Source of the DNA: Streptomyces sp. NBC_01471
GTDB lineage: Bacteria; Actinomycetota; Actinomycetes; Streptomycetales; Streptomycetaceae
Reading direction: 5' to 3'
Assembly (NCBI RefSeq): GCF_041438865.1
Contig: NZ_CP109450.1
Span: 6,871,001 to 6,935,000, forward strand
Length of the DNA: 64,000 nt
The notes beneath the pieces are model-generated. The model made no database searches and had not been told where the DNA came from. It saw only the letters and a program-made list of their open reading frames with translations. The translations under genes and the position numbers were made by a program. Shown here in pieces: positions 45,001 through 53,231 of this stretch; position 1 is the stretch's first letter, and each line of letters starts with the position of its first letter.

Positions 45001-46874
45001 CGACCTGCCTGGAGCGTGCCAGGGCCGCCGACGAGGACCGCAGGGCCGCCCAGCGGGCCGCCGACGACGCGCGCCGCACCGCCCGCGCCCTGCGGGCCGA
45101 GCGGTCCGAGATCGCGGGCGTGCCCGAGGACCTGCCCGAACCGGAAGCGGGCGCGCGGCGCTCCGCCCTGCCGGCCCTGCGGGAGGCCTACCGTGCCGCC
45201 TCCCAGCTGTACGAGAAGGTCGGTGTCGGAGCCGACCTCCGCGCCGAGCAGGCCAGGGCCGAGAGCGACGAGAGCGCGGCCCGCGCCGAACTCGACCGGC
45301 TCTCCAACAAGGTCCGTACCCGAGCCTCCCAGCTGCTCGAATCGACCGACGGCGCCGACGGCCCGTCCCGGCAGGCGGCCGCCGCCCGCGCCGAGTCGCT
45401 CGTCCAGATGCTGGAGACACGGGCCTCGGCCGCCAGTGAACAGCTCGGCCGGCTGCGCGGCGAGGCCGAGCGGCTGGCCCCCGCGGACGGTGCGGACGCC
45501 CACACCGAGCTGCCCGACGCACTCGTACCGGCCGACGCGGACGCCGCGCAGACCCTGCTGCGCACCGCAACCGCCGAACTGGGCTCCCACACCGACGCGT
45601 TGGAGACCTCCCGGGCGGCCCACGCCGAACTCCTGCGCGCCCACCGGGCGTCGGAGGACGCGGCGGGCGGCTTCGACGAATCGGCGGCGCTGCTGCGGGA
45701 CCTGCTCCGGGAACCGCATCAGGACGGCGAGAGCACCGAATCCGCGCCGCCCGAGCCGTACCCGGGCAGTCAGGAGGAGGCGCGGGAGTCGGCCGCCGAG
45801 GCCCGCCGCTCACTGCGCGGCTGCGCCGGTGACCTGTCGGCGGCCGAGTCGGCCGTGCGGGAGGCGAGCGACATCCTCGTACGACACGCCAACGCCACCC
45901 GTTACGAGCAGGTCCGCACCCCGGCACGCCAGCAGATCCGCGAACTGCCCGCGGCCGCTCTGCCCGAGCACGCCGAGAAGTGGGCGGCGGCCTTCGCCCC
46001 CCGGCTGCGGGTGCTCACCGACGAGCTGGAGCAGCTGGAGCGCAACCGCGACTCGATCGTGGACCGGCTGCGCGGGCTGGTGGAGTCCGCGCTCACCACA
46101 CTGCGCTCCGCCCAGCGGCTCTCCCGGCTGCCCGAAGGCCTCGGGGAGTGGTCGGGGCAGGAGTTCCTGCGGATCCGCTTCGAGGAGCCGGACCAGGCCA
46201 CCCTCGCCGAACGGCTCGGCGAGGTCATCGACGAGGCGACCAGGGCGGCCCTGAAGAAGAACTCCGACCTGCGCAGGGACGGGATGTCGCTGCTGCTGCG
46301 GGCCGTCCACGCGGCGCTCGAACCCAGGGGCGTGGCCGTCGAGATCCTCAAGCCGGACGCGGTGCTCCGGGCGGAGCGGGTCCCGGTGGGACAGATGGGC
46401 GACGTCTTCTCCGGCGGACAGCTGCTGACCGCGGCCATCGCCCTCTACTGCACGATGGCAGCCCTGCGCAGCAATGACCGGGGCCGCGACAGGCACCGGC
46501 ACGCGGGGACGCTCTTCCTCGACAACCCGATCGGCCGGGCTAACGCCACGTATCTGCTGGAGCTCCAGCGCGCGGTCTCCGACGCACTCGGTGTCCAGCT
46601 GCTCTATACGACCGGGCTGTTCGACACCACGGCACTCGCCGAATTCCCCCTGGTCATCAGGTTGCGCAATGACGCGGACCTCCGGGCGGGGCTGAAGTAC
46701 ATCAGCGTGGAGGAGCATCTGCGGCCGGGTCTCCCGCAGCAGGACCCAGGCGGGGAGCAGGTGCACGGCGAGATCACCGCGACCCGGATGTTCAAACGGA
46801 GCCAGCCGGGCCCCCAACCGTCCCAGGCAGCCGAGCAGTCCGAACCCGCCCAGTCGCCTCAGGCCGCCCGGTAG
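42030..46874 (+). CDS. SMC/MukB-like coiled-coil ABC ATPase, 1614 aa
   Basis: The N-terminal ABC half has Walker A FLENGGGKSVLLKL near residues 60-72. Long Ala/Glu/Arg-rich coiled coils run from about 290 to 600 and 870 to 1380. Between them, after a Pro/Gly linker, a compact domain at about 725-820 (ILGALGDGGLLPPGPDVLAT, GIPALPGWRYLAQAV) could be the hinge. The C-terminal half has the ABC signature DVFSGGQLLTAAIALY near 1458 and Walker B GTLFLDNPIGRANATYLLEL near 1495. The usual catalytic Glu after the Walker B Asp is Asn here. Head-coil-hinge-coil-head architecture and two upstream small subunits indicate a MukBEF/Wadjet-type DNA-organising complex. The ATG at 42030 has only a weak GAGAG site. 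Confidence 0.85.
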   Translation: MYELSRVRLYSIGPAGARYADTVLDLRGVGAPVPSPAPAQAEFFEEEPVGPPRRPAPAGVLFLENGGGKSVLLKLIFSVMLPGHRNTLGGASSGVLRKFLLADDCGHVALEWQHTLTGELVVVGKASEWRGRQVSNDPRKFAEAWYSFRPGPGLSLDSLPVAEATTVRPPVEGVSGARGRRRTMKGFRDAITEAGKFYPHLDVHWEEIHDRWNEHLGDLGLDPELFRYQREMNADEGEAAGLFAVKKDSDFTDLLLRAVTDTRDTDGLADLVGSFGSKLGRRAELTAERDFTAGSVDLLGRIVDAAAVRSRARDVHAGAERRTRTLARRLSSRAAEERGRASDLAQQVTSAAHTVTQAEDARARSALIAAELAYRHASLALTVAEKSAAAQRRELADARTFHSAWQAAEAVLRHRAAADRSARVAVAIREAERDAAPALAARATAAADLVRALHSAAESGEQLANEEEERAAALQTAGEAAHRDATAAATEAQRARSEAGHLRQRLAEVGQETSEAVRAGWLDDTAPDADPARAALAASDAEKTAVAAWDAARDQARGTADEAKAAASRESRADLAAARAADAARAAEHAYETELRTAESIAAETRLAELLSLPAGSTAPATPASGPAVGLPQPRNGTTPRDADRPRGAATADDAGAGGPGAGGVQDAPATAREPQRHAHTLTRGRLTAAELDRSAEELQELLDGGVASAERQLFELRTAAADDSRILGALGDGGLLPPGPDVLATVEFLGEHGIPALPGWRYLAQAVDPADHAAVLAARPELVDGVVITDPAAHGRARSVLGGAALLPRSAVAVGTASALLAPVPGPGPSGTGDGDVFLVPPNPAMHDEHAADEERQALRSRAGRRDEEIRGLAARLGGDRTLAARLGSWRATCPPGTLDELAAAAGSAKEAAGSATAALEEARTARAEADEAAADAARVRDERQDAAQRARRVADALSGLAFRLRERAGWQVTLRELGDEAAESESRAATCLERARAADEDRRAAQRAADDARRTARALRAERSEIAGVPEDLPEPEAGARRSALPALREAYRAASQLYEKVGVGADLRAEQARAESDESAARAELDRLSNKVRTRASQLLESTDGADGPSRQAAAARAESLVQMLETRASAASEQLGRLRGEAERLAPADGADAHTELPDALVPADADAAQTLLRTATAELGSHTDALETSRAAHAELLRAHRASEDAAGGFDESAALLRDLLREPHQDGESTESAPPEPYPGSQEEARESAAEARRSLRGCAGDLSAAESAVREASDILVRHANATRYEQVRTPARQQIRELPAAALPEHAEKWAAAFAPRLRVLTDELEQLERNRDSIVDRLRGLVESALTTLRSAQRLSRLPEGLGEWSGQEFLRIRFEEPDQATLAERLGEVIDEATRAALKKNSDLRRDGMSLLLRAVHAALEPRGVAVEILKPDAVLRAERVPVGQMGDVFSGGQLLTAAIALYCTMAALRSNDRGRDRHRHAGTLFLDNPIGRANATYLLELQRAVSDALGVQLLYTTGLFDTTALAEFPLVIRLRNDADLRAGLKYISVEEHLRPGLPQQDPGGEQVHGEITATRMFKRSQPGPQPSQAAEQSEPAQSPQAAR

Positions 46875-46889
46875 CCTCAGGCCGCCCGG
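46857..46889. repeat. 15-bp direct repeat flanking the SMC-like gene stop codon
   Basis: CCTCAGGCCGCCCGG occurs at 46857-46871 and 46875-46889, separated only by the TAG stop codon, so the last five codons are duplicated just after the stop. Confidence 0.9.
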
Positions 46890-46961
46890 ACGGCGAGCGG
46901 TCGGACGGAGACCGCCGGGCAGCTCTGAAGGCGCGGGGACGGTATGGGTCTCGGGGCGGTC

Positions 46962-47066
46962 CAGGACGTGCGGTTCAGGACGTGCGGTTCAGGACCTGGC
47001 AGTTCAGGGCGTGGCGCTGAGGACCGGGTCGGCTCAGGACCGGGTCGGCTCAGGACTGGGGCGACA
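46962..47066. repeat. degenerate 14-16-bp tandem array between convergent genes
   Basis: About seven consecutive units beginning CAGGAC (CAGGACGTGCGGTT twice, then CAGGACCTGGCAGTT, then variants ending in CAGGACCGGGTCGGCT). The array fills the space downstream of the SMC-like gene and extends over the last codons of the minus-strand membrane protein gene. It may serve as a transcription end zone; no strong perfect hairpin was seen. Confidence 0.8.
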
Positions 47067-47466
47067 GCCGGGCGGAGCGGTTCGCGCGTATCCGCTCGGC
47101 GTCCCGCTCCTGTCGGCGGGCCGAACGCCGTGCCGCGCGCCGCTCCTTGCGGAGTTGGCGGGCGGTGCTGCTGGGGGCCGACGTCACGCCGTGGCGCTGG
47201 TTCCACACCTGCCGGGTGATCCAGACGTCCAGTACCGCCCAGGTCGCCACGACCGTGCTCGCCACACTGCCCAGCACCATCGGGAAGGCCAGCCAGGAGC
47301 CCGCCACGGTGGAGAGGAAAGCCGTCACCGCCTGGATCAGCGTCACGGACACGATGAGCACGGCACGCACCGCGCTTCCGCGCACCGGGTCCGGCAGCCG
47401 GTACCGCCCGACGGGCTCCTCGACCCACAGCGTCCGCAGGGGGGCCTCGCCCTCTTCGATGGTCAT
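47050..47466 (-). CDS. small two-helix membrane protein, unknown function
   Basis: 138 aa from the ATG at 47466, preceded by GGCGGAGAGAGC; a longer frame upstream lacks a ribosome site. A short acidic start (MTIEEGEAPLRTLWVEE) precedes two hydrophobic segments (AVRAVLIVSVTLIQAVTAFL, and AFPMVLGSVASTVVATWAVL) and a strongly basic tail rich in RR (RKERRAARRSARRQERDAE). It may interact with nucleic acid or lipid headgroups. It is convergent with the SMC-like gene. The 377-base gap 47467-47843 upstream shows no gene or convincing consensus promoter. Confidence 0.72.
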   Translation of the reverse strand: MTIEEGEAPLRTLWVEEPVGRYRLPDPVRGSAVRAVLIVSVTLIQAVTAFLSTVAGSWLAFPMVLGSVASTVVATWAVLDVWITRQVWNQRHGVTSAPSSTARQLRKERRAARRSARRQERDAERIRANRSARLSPQS

Positions 47467-47843
47467 GCTCTCTCCGCCCTCGACCTTCACGCCTCGGCGC
47501 TGTCCGACTCCAGAACGGATGCCCGGCTTGGGTCGGTTCAAGCGTCCCCGCCCGGGGTGCGCCCCTCGTACCCAAGGACGAACAACTGCCGTGAAAGATT
47601 CCCGCTATTCATAGAATTCCAGCCATCTGTACAGGGGTGGAAATGGCCGTCCTGACAGTGCTCTCTTACCGGATCAGGGAAGACGATCTGCTGGGATACC
47701 GGGACATGGCATGATCAACTCCCCTGTCTGCGGCTGAAAATAGTCCGGACGTCCCTTCGAGTTGCCCGTGCGGCAGTAGTAGGCTCACGCCGTTTATTGA
47801 CGGAACACCACCCCCGCCGGGCGGGGTTGAGCTGGGGGAGGCC

Positions 47844-50579
47844 ATGCGCTTTCGCGGGAGGTCCATCCGCAGGAAGATCGTGGCGCTGTTGCTGGTCCCA
47901 CTTGTCGCGTTGACGGCGATCTGGACGTTCTCCGTCTACGTCACGGGCCGGGACGCCCTGCAACTGATGCGCTCGGGCACCGTCTACAAGAGAGTGGCGC
48001 ATCCGCTCGTCGACTCTCTCAGGGATGTCGAGCGGGAACGCTCCCTCACCCTGCGCCAGTTGGTCGACCCGGGCGCCTCGGACATCCAGTCCGAACTGCG
48101 CACCCAGCGGGCGGAGACCGACGCGTCCGTGGCTCTGCTGCGCCGCAGCGCCGGCCGGAGCGACGCGCGTTCGGCGCTCGGCGGGGAGTCCGGACGGCAG
48201 CTGCGCACGGTACTCGACGGGTTCGCCGGGCTCGGCCCGCTGCGGCACAACGCCGGTAACCACGAGGTGACCCGCCGCGAGGCGTACGACCAGTACAACC
48301 GGCTCTGCGACCAGGTGCTCGACTTCCTTGCCGACCTGCCCACCCTGCAGAACTCCGGCCTCGACAAGGAGGCGCGCGGCCTCGTCGGCGTCAGCCGGGC
48401 CCGCGAGGCGCTCTCGCGTGAGGACGCGCTTCTCGGCTCCGCCTTCACGTCCGGGCGGCTCGACTCCAGGGACCTGCGCGACCTCTCGGACCTCATCACG
48501 GTCCGGAAGATGTACTACACCGTCAGCCTGCCCCTGCTGCCAGGCCAGGAGAGCGACGCCTTCAGCGCCTACTGGAGCGGCCCCGCCACCATCCCGGTGC
48601 GCACCACCGAATCCACGGCGATCAGCAAGAACCCCGGCAGCTCCACCATCACCGGCTCCGCGTCCCGCTGGACCTCGGACGCGGACCGGACGCTCAGCCA
48701 TCTCGACACACTGGGAGCCGGGGCCCGCAAGGACTTCCAGGACCGGGTGAGGCCCGCTGCCGTCAGCGTCTTCGCCAAGGCGGGGATCGCCGCGCTGCTC
48801 GGAATCGGCGGACTGCTGGTGTCCCTGGTGGTGTCCGTGCGCATCGGGCGCGAACTCGTCCGTGACCTCAGCCGGCTGCGCAAGGAGGCCCACGAGGTCT
48901 CCGGGGTGCGGCTGCCCGCAGTGATGCGACGCCTCGCCGCCGGGGAGCAGGTCGACATCGAGACCGAGGCTCCGCGCCTGGAGTACGCGAAGGACGAGGT
49001 CGGCCAGGTCGGTCTGGCCCTCAACACCGTCCAGCGCGCTGCCGTCGAAGCGGCCGTGCGCCAGGCCGATCTGCGCCGCGGGGTCTCCGACGTCTTCGTG
49101 AACCTCGCCCGCCGCAACCAGGTCCTGCTGCACCGGCAGCTGACGCTGCTGGACACCATGGAGCGCCGTACGGAGGACACCGAGGAGCTGGCGGACCTGT
49201 TCCGCCTCGACCACCTCACCACCCGTATGCGCCGCCACGCCGAGGGTCTCGTGATCCTCTCCGGAGCTTCCCCCTCCCGGCAGTGGCGCAAGCCGGTCCA
49301 GCTGATGGACGTCGTACGCGCGGCGGTCGCCGAGGTCGAGGACTACGAGCGGATCGAGGTACGGCGGCTGCCGAGGATCGGGGTCGGCGGCCCGGCCGTC
49401 GCCGACCTCACCCACCTCATCGCCGAACTCCTGGAGAACGCCACGGTGTTCTCGCCCCCGCACACAGCGGTGCAGGTACTGGGCGAGCGGGTCGCCAACG
49501 GCTTCACCCTGGAGATCCACGACCGCGGACTCGGCCTCGCTCCCGACGCGCTGCTCGACGCCAATCTCCGCCTCGCCGAGACACCCGAGTTCGAGCTTTC
49601 GGACACCGACCGGCTCGGCCTCTTCGTGGTGAGCAGGCTCGCGCAGCGGCAGAACGTCCGGATCTCGCTCCAGCCCTCGCCGTACGGCGGGACCACGGCC
49701 GTCATCTTCATCCCGGTGGCGTTGCTGACCGATGCGCCGGAGCCGGAGGACGACGCCCCGGACGCCGGCGGCGCGGCCGCCGGATCCGGCACCGACGGCA
49801 GCGGATTCCGTTCCGACCGGCGCTCCGCCCTCCGGTCGGGCTCGCGTTCCGGGCTCGCGCCGGTGCCCTCCGCCGGGCGCACGCCCGTGTCGGTGATCGA
49901 CGGGCCGGTCGAACTGGAACCGCCCGTCGATTCCCTGACGTTCGACGATGCGGCGGACCTGGCCGACGAGGACAGCACACCGGGCGGGATCTTCCGCAAC
50001 CGAGCGGTGGCCCCGGCGCCCGACCAGCACCAGCAGACCCCCGACGAAGGAGCGGCGCCCCAGGGAGCCACCCGTCCGGCGGGCCCGGTCGGGCTGCCCC
50101 GGCGCCGCAAGCCCGGACAGCCGACCCTCGTCTCCGACCACGGGCGGAGGGTCGACATCCCCGAGCCCCGGCGGACCGAGCCCCGGCGGACCGGGCCCCC
50201 GCGCGCCGAACCGCCGCGTACCGCACCCTCCCGTGGCGAATCGCCCCGGACGGCACCGCCGCGCACCACACCCCCACGTACCGAACCGCCGCGCACCGGC
50301 CCCCCGGTGGCGGGCCCCGACGGGCTGCCCCGCCGGGTGCGCCAGGCGAATCTGGCGCCACAGCTGAGGGGCGCACCAGCCCCCGCCGCCGAACCGGCCG
50401 CGGTGGACGACGACGAACGCGACGCGGACGAGGTACGCAGCCGGATGGCATCGCTCCAGCGGGGCTGGCAGCGGGGCCGCCGCGACAACTCCGCACAGGA
50501 CTCGGCAGAATCAGCGGAAGTCGGCACCGGACCGGCCGACACAGCACCAGGAACCACATCGGAGGGGACCGGTCGATGA
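47844..50579 (+). CDS. cvnA: conservon sensor protein CvnA (nitrate-sensor-like histidine kinase)
   Basis: 911 aa. Topology: a basic start, TM1 at about residues 10-31, an extracellular NIT-like helical sensor (about 50-305), TM2 at about 312-332, a HAMP segment, then a histidine-kinase-like ATPase domain with the N-box LIAELLENATVFSPPHTAV near 525 and G-box DRGLGLAPDAL. The C-terminal 270 residues are disordered, with Arg/Thr/Pro repeats (RRTEPRRTGPPRAEPPRT). It heads a conservon (cvnABCD), a signalling unit of Streptomyces resembling eukaryotic GPCR-G-protein modules. ATG after GCTGGGGGAGGCC. Overlaps cvnB by ATGA. Confidence 0.93.
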   Translation: MRFRGRSIRRKIVALLLVPLVALTAIWTFSVYVTGRDALQLMRSGTVYKRVAHPLVDSLRDVERERSLTLRQLVDPGASDIQSELRTQRAETDASVALLRRSAGRSDARSALGGESGRQLRTVLDGFAGLGPLRHNAGNHEVTRREAYDQYNRLCDQVLDFLADLPTLQNSGLDKEARGLVGVSRAREALSREDALLGSAFTSGRLDSRDLRDLSDLITVRKMYYTVSLPLLPGQESDAFSAYWSGPATIPVRTTESTAISKNPGSSTITGSASRWTSDADRTLSHLDTLGAGARKDFQDRVRPAAVSVFAKAGIAALLGIGGLLVSLVVSVRIGRELVRDLSRLRKEAHEVSGVRLPAVMRRLAAGEQVDIETEAPRLEYAKDEVGQVGLALNTVQRAAVEAAVRQADLRRGVSDVFVNLARRNQVLLHRQLTLLDTMERRTEDTEELADLFRLDHLTTRMRRHAEGLVILSGASPSRQWRKPVQLMDVVRAAVAEVEDYERIEVRRLPRIGVGGPAVADLTHLIAELLENATVFSPPHTAVQVLGERVANGFTLEIHDRGLGLAPDALLDANLRLAETPEFELSDTDRLGLFVVSRLAQRQNVRISLQPSPYGGTTAVIFIPVALLTDAPEPEDDAPDAGGAAAGSGTDGSGFRSDRRSALRSGSRSGLAPVPSAGRTPVSVIDGPVELEPPVDSLTFDDAADLADEDSTPGGIFRNRAVAPAPDQHQQTPDEGAAPQGATRPAGPVGLPRRRKPGQPTLVSDHGRRVDIPEPRRTEPRRTGPPRAEPPRTAPSRGESPRTAPPRTTPPRTEPPRTGPPVAGPDGLPRRVRQANLAPQLRGAPAPAAEPAAVDDDERDADEVRSRMASLQRGWQRGRRDNSAQDSAESAEVGTGPADTAPGTTSEGTGR

Positions 50580-51013
50580 CCGTACCGAACGCAGCAGCAC
50601 ACCACGCCGCAGGGGGCCCCGGCGAGCTCAACTGGCTCCTCGACGAGCTCGTCGACCGGGTCGGCAGCATCCGCAAGGCACTGGTCCTCTCGGGAGACGG
50701 CCTGGCAACCGGCGCCTCGAAGGACCTGACCCGGGAGGACGGCGAGCACCTGGCGGCCGTCGCCTCCGGCTTCCACAGCCTGGCCAAGGGCGTCGGACGC
50801 CACTTCGAGGCGGGCAAGGTCCGTCAGACGGTCGTGGAGCTGGACGAAGCCTTCCTCTTCATCACGGCGGCGGGCGACGGCAGCTGCCTGGCCGTGCTGT
50901 CCGACGCGGACTCGGACGTCGGCCTGGTGGCGTACGAGATGACACTGATGGTGAAGCGGGTCGGTGCCCACCTCGCGACGGCCCCGCGGAGCGGGCTCAC
51001 CGCGGGAGGGTGA
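50576..51013 (+). CDS. cvnB: conservon protein CvnB (roadblock/LC7 domain)
   Basis: 145 aa single roadblock/LC7 domain (LNWLLDELVDRVGSIRKALV, LSGDGLATGASKDLTRED, TVVELDEAFLFITAAGDGSCL in part). It resembles MglB, the GTPase-activating partner of small bacterial GTPases, and so is expected to act on CvnD. Coupled to cvnA. Confidence 0.94.
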   Translation: MTVPNAAAHHAAGGPGELNWLLDELVDRVGSIRKALVLSGDGLATGASKDLTREDGEHLAAVASGFHSLAKGVGRHFEAGKVRQTVVELDEAFLFITAAGDGSCLAVLSDADSDVGLVAYEMTLMVKRVGAHLATAPRSGLTAGG

Positions 51014-51023
51014 GGGGGACGCC

Positions 51024-51422
51024 ATGAGCGACGCGGGCCGGCCACCGGCGCACCACTGGTTCGACGACGACGCCGGACCCGTGGTCCGGCCGTACGCCAT
51101 GACGCGCGGCCGTACCGGCTCCGACGGCGGCCACCGCCTCGACCTGATCGCACTGGTCGTCCCCGAGCCGGCCGCCGACGATCCTGGCCGGGACCAGACG
51201 CTCTCTCCCGAGCACGTGGACATCGTCGAGCGGTGCAGTACCGCACCGCAGTCCATCGCCGAGCTCGCGGCCGACTTCGACCTGCCCGTGGGGGTGGTGC
51301 GGGTCCTGGTCGGCGACCTCGTCGACGACGAACTCGTCCGTGTCACCCAGCCCGTACCGCCGGCGGAACTGCCGGACGTCAGCATTCTTCGCGAGGTAAT
51401 CAATGGCCTTCGGGCGCTCTAG
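51024..51422 (+). CDS. cvnC: conservon protein CvnC (DUF742)
   Basis: 132 aa DUF742 protein: VVRPYAMTRGRT near the start, then a winged-helix-like region with STAPQSIAELAADFDLPVGV and VRVLVGDLVDDELVRV. Usually considered the adaptor of conservons. ATG at 51024 after GAGGGGGACGCC. Its last 20 bases overlap the start of cvnD, the typical arrangement. Confidence 0.93.
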   Translation: MSDAGRPPAHHWFDDDAGPVVRPYAMTRGRTGSDGGHRLDLIALVVPEPAADDPGRDQTLSPEHVDIVERCSTAPQSIAELAADFDLPVGVVRVLVGDLVDDELVRVTQPVPPAELPDVSILREVINGLRAL

Positions 51423-52008
51423 CCGCAACCAGCAGTTCGTCGAGCCGGTGACCCTCAAGATCCTGGTGGCGGGCGGCTTCGGCGTGGGCAAGACCACGCT
51501 GGTGGGCGCGGTCAGCGAGATCCGGCCGCTGCGCACCGAGGAGACCCTGAGCGAGGCGGGCCGCCCGGTCGACTCGACGGACGGCGTGGAGCAGAAGACC
51601 ACCACCACGGTGGCCATGGACTTCGGCCGCATCACGCTCAAGGAGGACCTCGTCCTCTATCTGTTCGGCACCCCGGGGCAGGACCGCTTCTGGTTCCTCT
51701 GGGACGAGCTGGCGCAGGGCGCGCTGGGTGCGGTCGTCCTCGCCGACACCCGCCGTCTGGAGGACTGCTTCGCGGCCGTCGACTACTTCGAGCGGCGCTC
51801 CATCCCGTTCACGGTGGCCGTCAACTGCTTCGACGGGGCAGCCCGTTACCCGGGGGAGACGGTGCGCTCGGCCCTCGACCTCGACCCCGATGTGCCCGTC
51901 CTGACGTGTGACGCGCGGGACCGGGAGACGGTGAAGGAGGTTCTGGTGGCCGTCGTGGAGAACGCCATGGCCCTCGCGTCCGGAGCCCGGGCGCACGCCG
52001 TCACCTGA
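51403..52008 (+). CDS. cvnD: conservon GTPase CvnD
   Basis: 201 aa small Ras-like GTPase of the MglA-related family. P-loop GGFGVGKTTLVGAV near residues 24-37, switch region with TTTTVAMDFGRI, Walker B/G3 LYLFGTPGQDRFWFLWDEL. The G4 motif reads NCFDG in place of NKxD, as in other conservon GTPases. Likely toggled by CvnB. It ends 32 bases before the convergent thiolase-like gene. Confidence 0.94.
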   Translation: MAFGRSSRNQQFVEPVTLKILVAGGFGVGKTTLVGAVSEIRPLRTEETLSEAGRPVDSTDGVEQKTTTTVAMDFGRITLKEDLVLYLFGTPGQDRFWFLWDELAQGALGAVVLADTRRLEDCFAAVDYFERRSIPFTVAVNCFDGAARYPGETVRSALDLDPDVPVLTCDARDRETVKEVLVAVVENAMALASGARAHAVT

Positions 52009-52040
52009 GCCCGGACGCCCCCACGGCAGCCCCCGGGCGC

Positions 52041-53231
52041 TCAGCGGACGGCGATCACCGACGACCCGTGCCCGAACAGCCCCTGGTTCGCGGTGATCGC
52101 GGCCCGCGCCCCCGGCACCTGACGCGCGCCTGCCCGGCCGCGCAGCTGCCACGTCGCTTCGCAGACCTGCGCGATGGCCTGGGCGGGCACCGCTTCACCG
52201 AAGGAGGCCAGCCCGCCGCTGGTGTTGACCGGGACGCGCCCGCCGAGCGCGGTGGCACCCTCCCGTACGAGCTTCGCGCCCTCGCCCGGCGCGCAGAGCC
52301 CGATGTCCTCGTACCACTCCAGCTCCAGCGCCGTCGACAGGTCGTAGACCTCGGCCAGCGAGATGTCCTCGGGGCCGGTCCCCGCCTCCTCGTACGCCGC
52401 CCGCGCGATGGAGGACCGGAAGGACTCCGCGGGGGCCGGCACGGCGGTGGCCGAGTCGGTGGCGATGTCCGGCAGGTCGAGGACCGTCCGCGGATACGTC
52501 GGGGTGACGGTGGACACCGCACGGATACGGACGGGGTGCGCCACCCCGTGCCGGCGCGCGAACTCCATGCTGGTGAGCACGAGCGCGGCCGCGCCGTCGG
52601 AGGTCGCACAGATGTCGAGCAGCCGCAGCGGGTCCGCGACCACCGGGGAAGCGGCCACGTCATCGAGGCCGACCGGTTTGCGGTAGCGCGCGTTGGGATT
52701 GAGTGCGCCCGCTACCGAGTTCTTCACCTTCACCCGCGCGAAGTCCTCAAGGGTGTCGCCGTGCACGGCCATCCGGCGGCGCGCGTACAGCGCGAAATAC
52801 GCCGGGTTGGTGGCCCCGAGCACCCGGAACCGCAGCCAGTCCGGGTCGTCGGGCCGCTCACCGCCCGCAGGGGCGAAGAACCCCTTCGGCGCCGAGTCCG
52901 CGCCGACCACCAGCGCCACGTCGGCCATTCCCGCGAGGATCTGGGCCCTGGCCGTGCTGATGGCCTGCGCCCCGGAGGCGCACGCCGCGTACACGCTGGT
53001 GACGCGGGCCCCCTGCCAGCCGAGCGCCCGCGCGAAGGTCGCGCCCGCCACATATCCGGGATAGCCGCAGCGCACCGTGTCGGCGCCGACCACCGACTGC
53101 ACGTCCTGCCAGCCGATCCCGGCGTCGGCCAGCGCGGTACGGGCCGCCGCCGTCCCGTACTCGACGAAGCTCCGCCCCCACTTGCCCCAGGCGTGCATCC
53201 CGGCGCCCAGGACCGCTATGTCGCCGGTCAT
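52041..53231 (-). CDS. thiolase-like / lipid-transfer (SCP2-thiolase) protein
   Basis: 396 aa of the thiolase superfamily. The nucleophilic Cys region is TSVYAACASGAQAIS near residue 86, with later SDGAAALVLTS, NTSGGLASFGEA and a C-terminal GHGSSVIAV. Such proteins pair with DUF35 Zn-ribbon/OB proteins and act as acyl-CoA acyltransferases or aldolases in lipid and steroid side-chain metabolism. The DUF35 gene directly upstream overlaps it by ATGA, so the pair probably forms one complex. The specific substrate is unknown. Confidence 0.9.
   Translation of the reverse strand: MTGDIAVLGAGMHAWGKWGRSFVEYGTAAARTALADAGIGWQDVQSVVGADTVRCGYPGYVAGATFARALGWQGARVTSVYAACASGAQAISTARAQILAGMADVALVVGADSAPKGFFAPAGGERPDDPDWLRFRVLGATNPAYFALYARRRMAVHGDTLEDFARVKVKNSVAGALNPNARYRKPVGLDDVAASPVVADPLRLLDICATSDGAAALVLTSMEFARRHGVAHPVRIRAVSTVTPTYPRTVLDLPDIATDSATAVPAPAESFRSSIARAAYEEAGTGPEDISLAEVYDLSTALELEWYEDIGLCAPGEGAKLVREGATALGGRVPVNTSGGLASFGEAVPAQAIAQVCEATWQLRGRAGARQVPGARAAITANQGLFGHGSSVIAVR

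Noticed and set aside
43161..45719. A long minus-strand reading frame opposite the SMC-like gene.
   Set aside because: It is the GC-driven shadow of the coiled-coil codons, has Gly/Arg/Val-rich composition and no ribosome site.
39353..46874. Complete four-gene Wadjet defence system.
   Set aside because: No JetD-like nuclease/topoisomerase gene lies on either side, and the ATPase N-terminus does not resemble the Wadjet TIGR02680 type.
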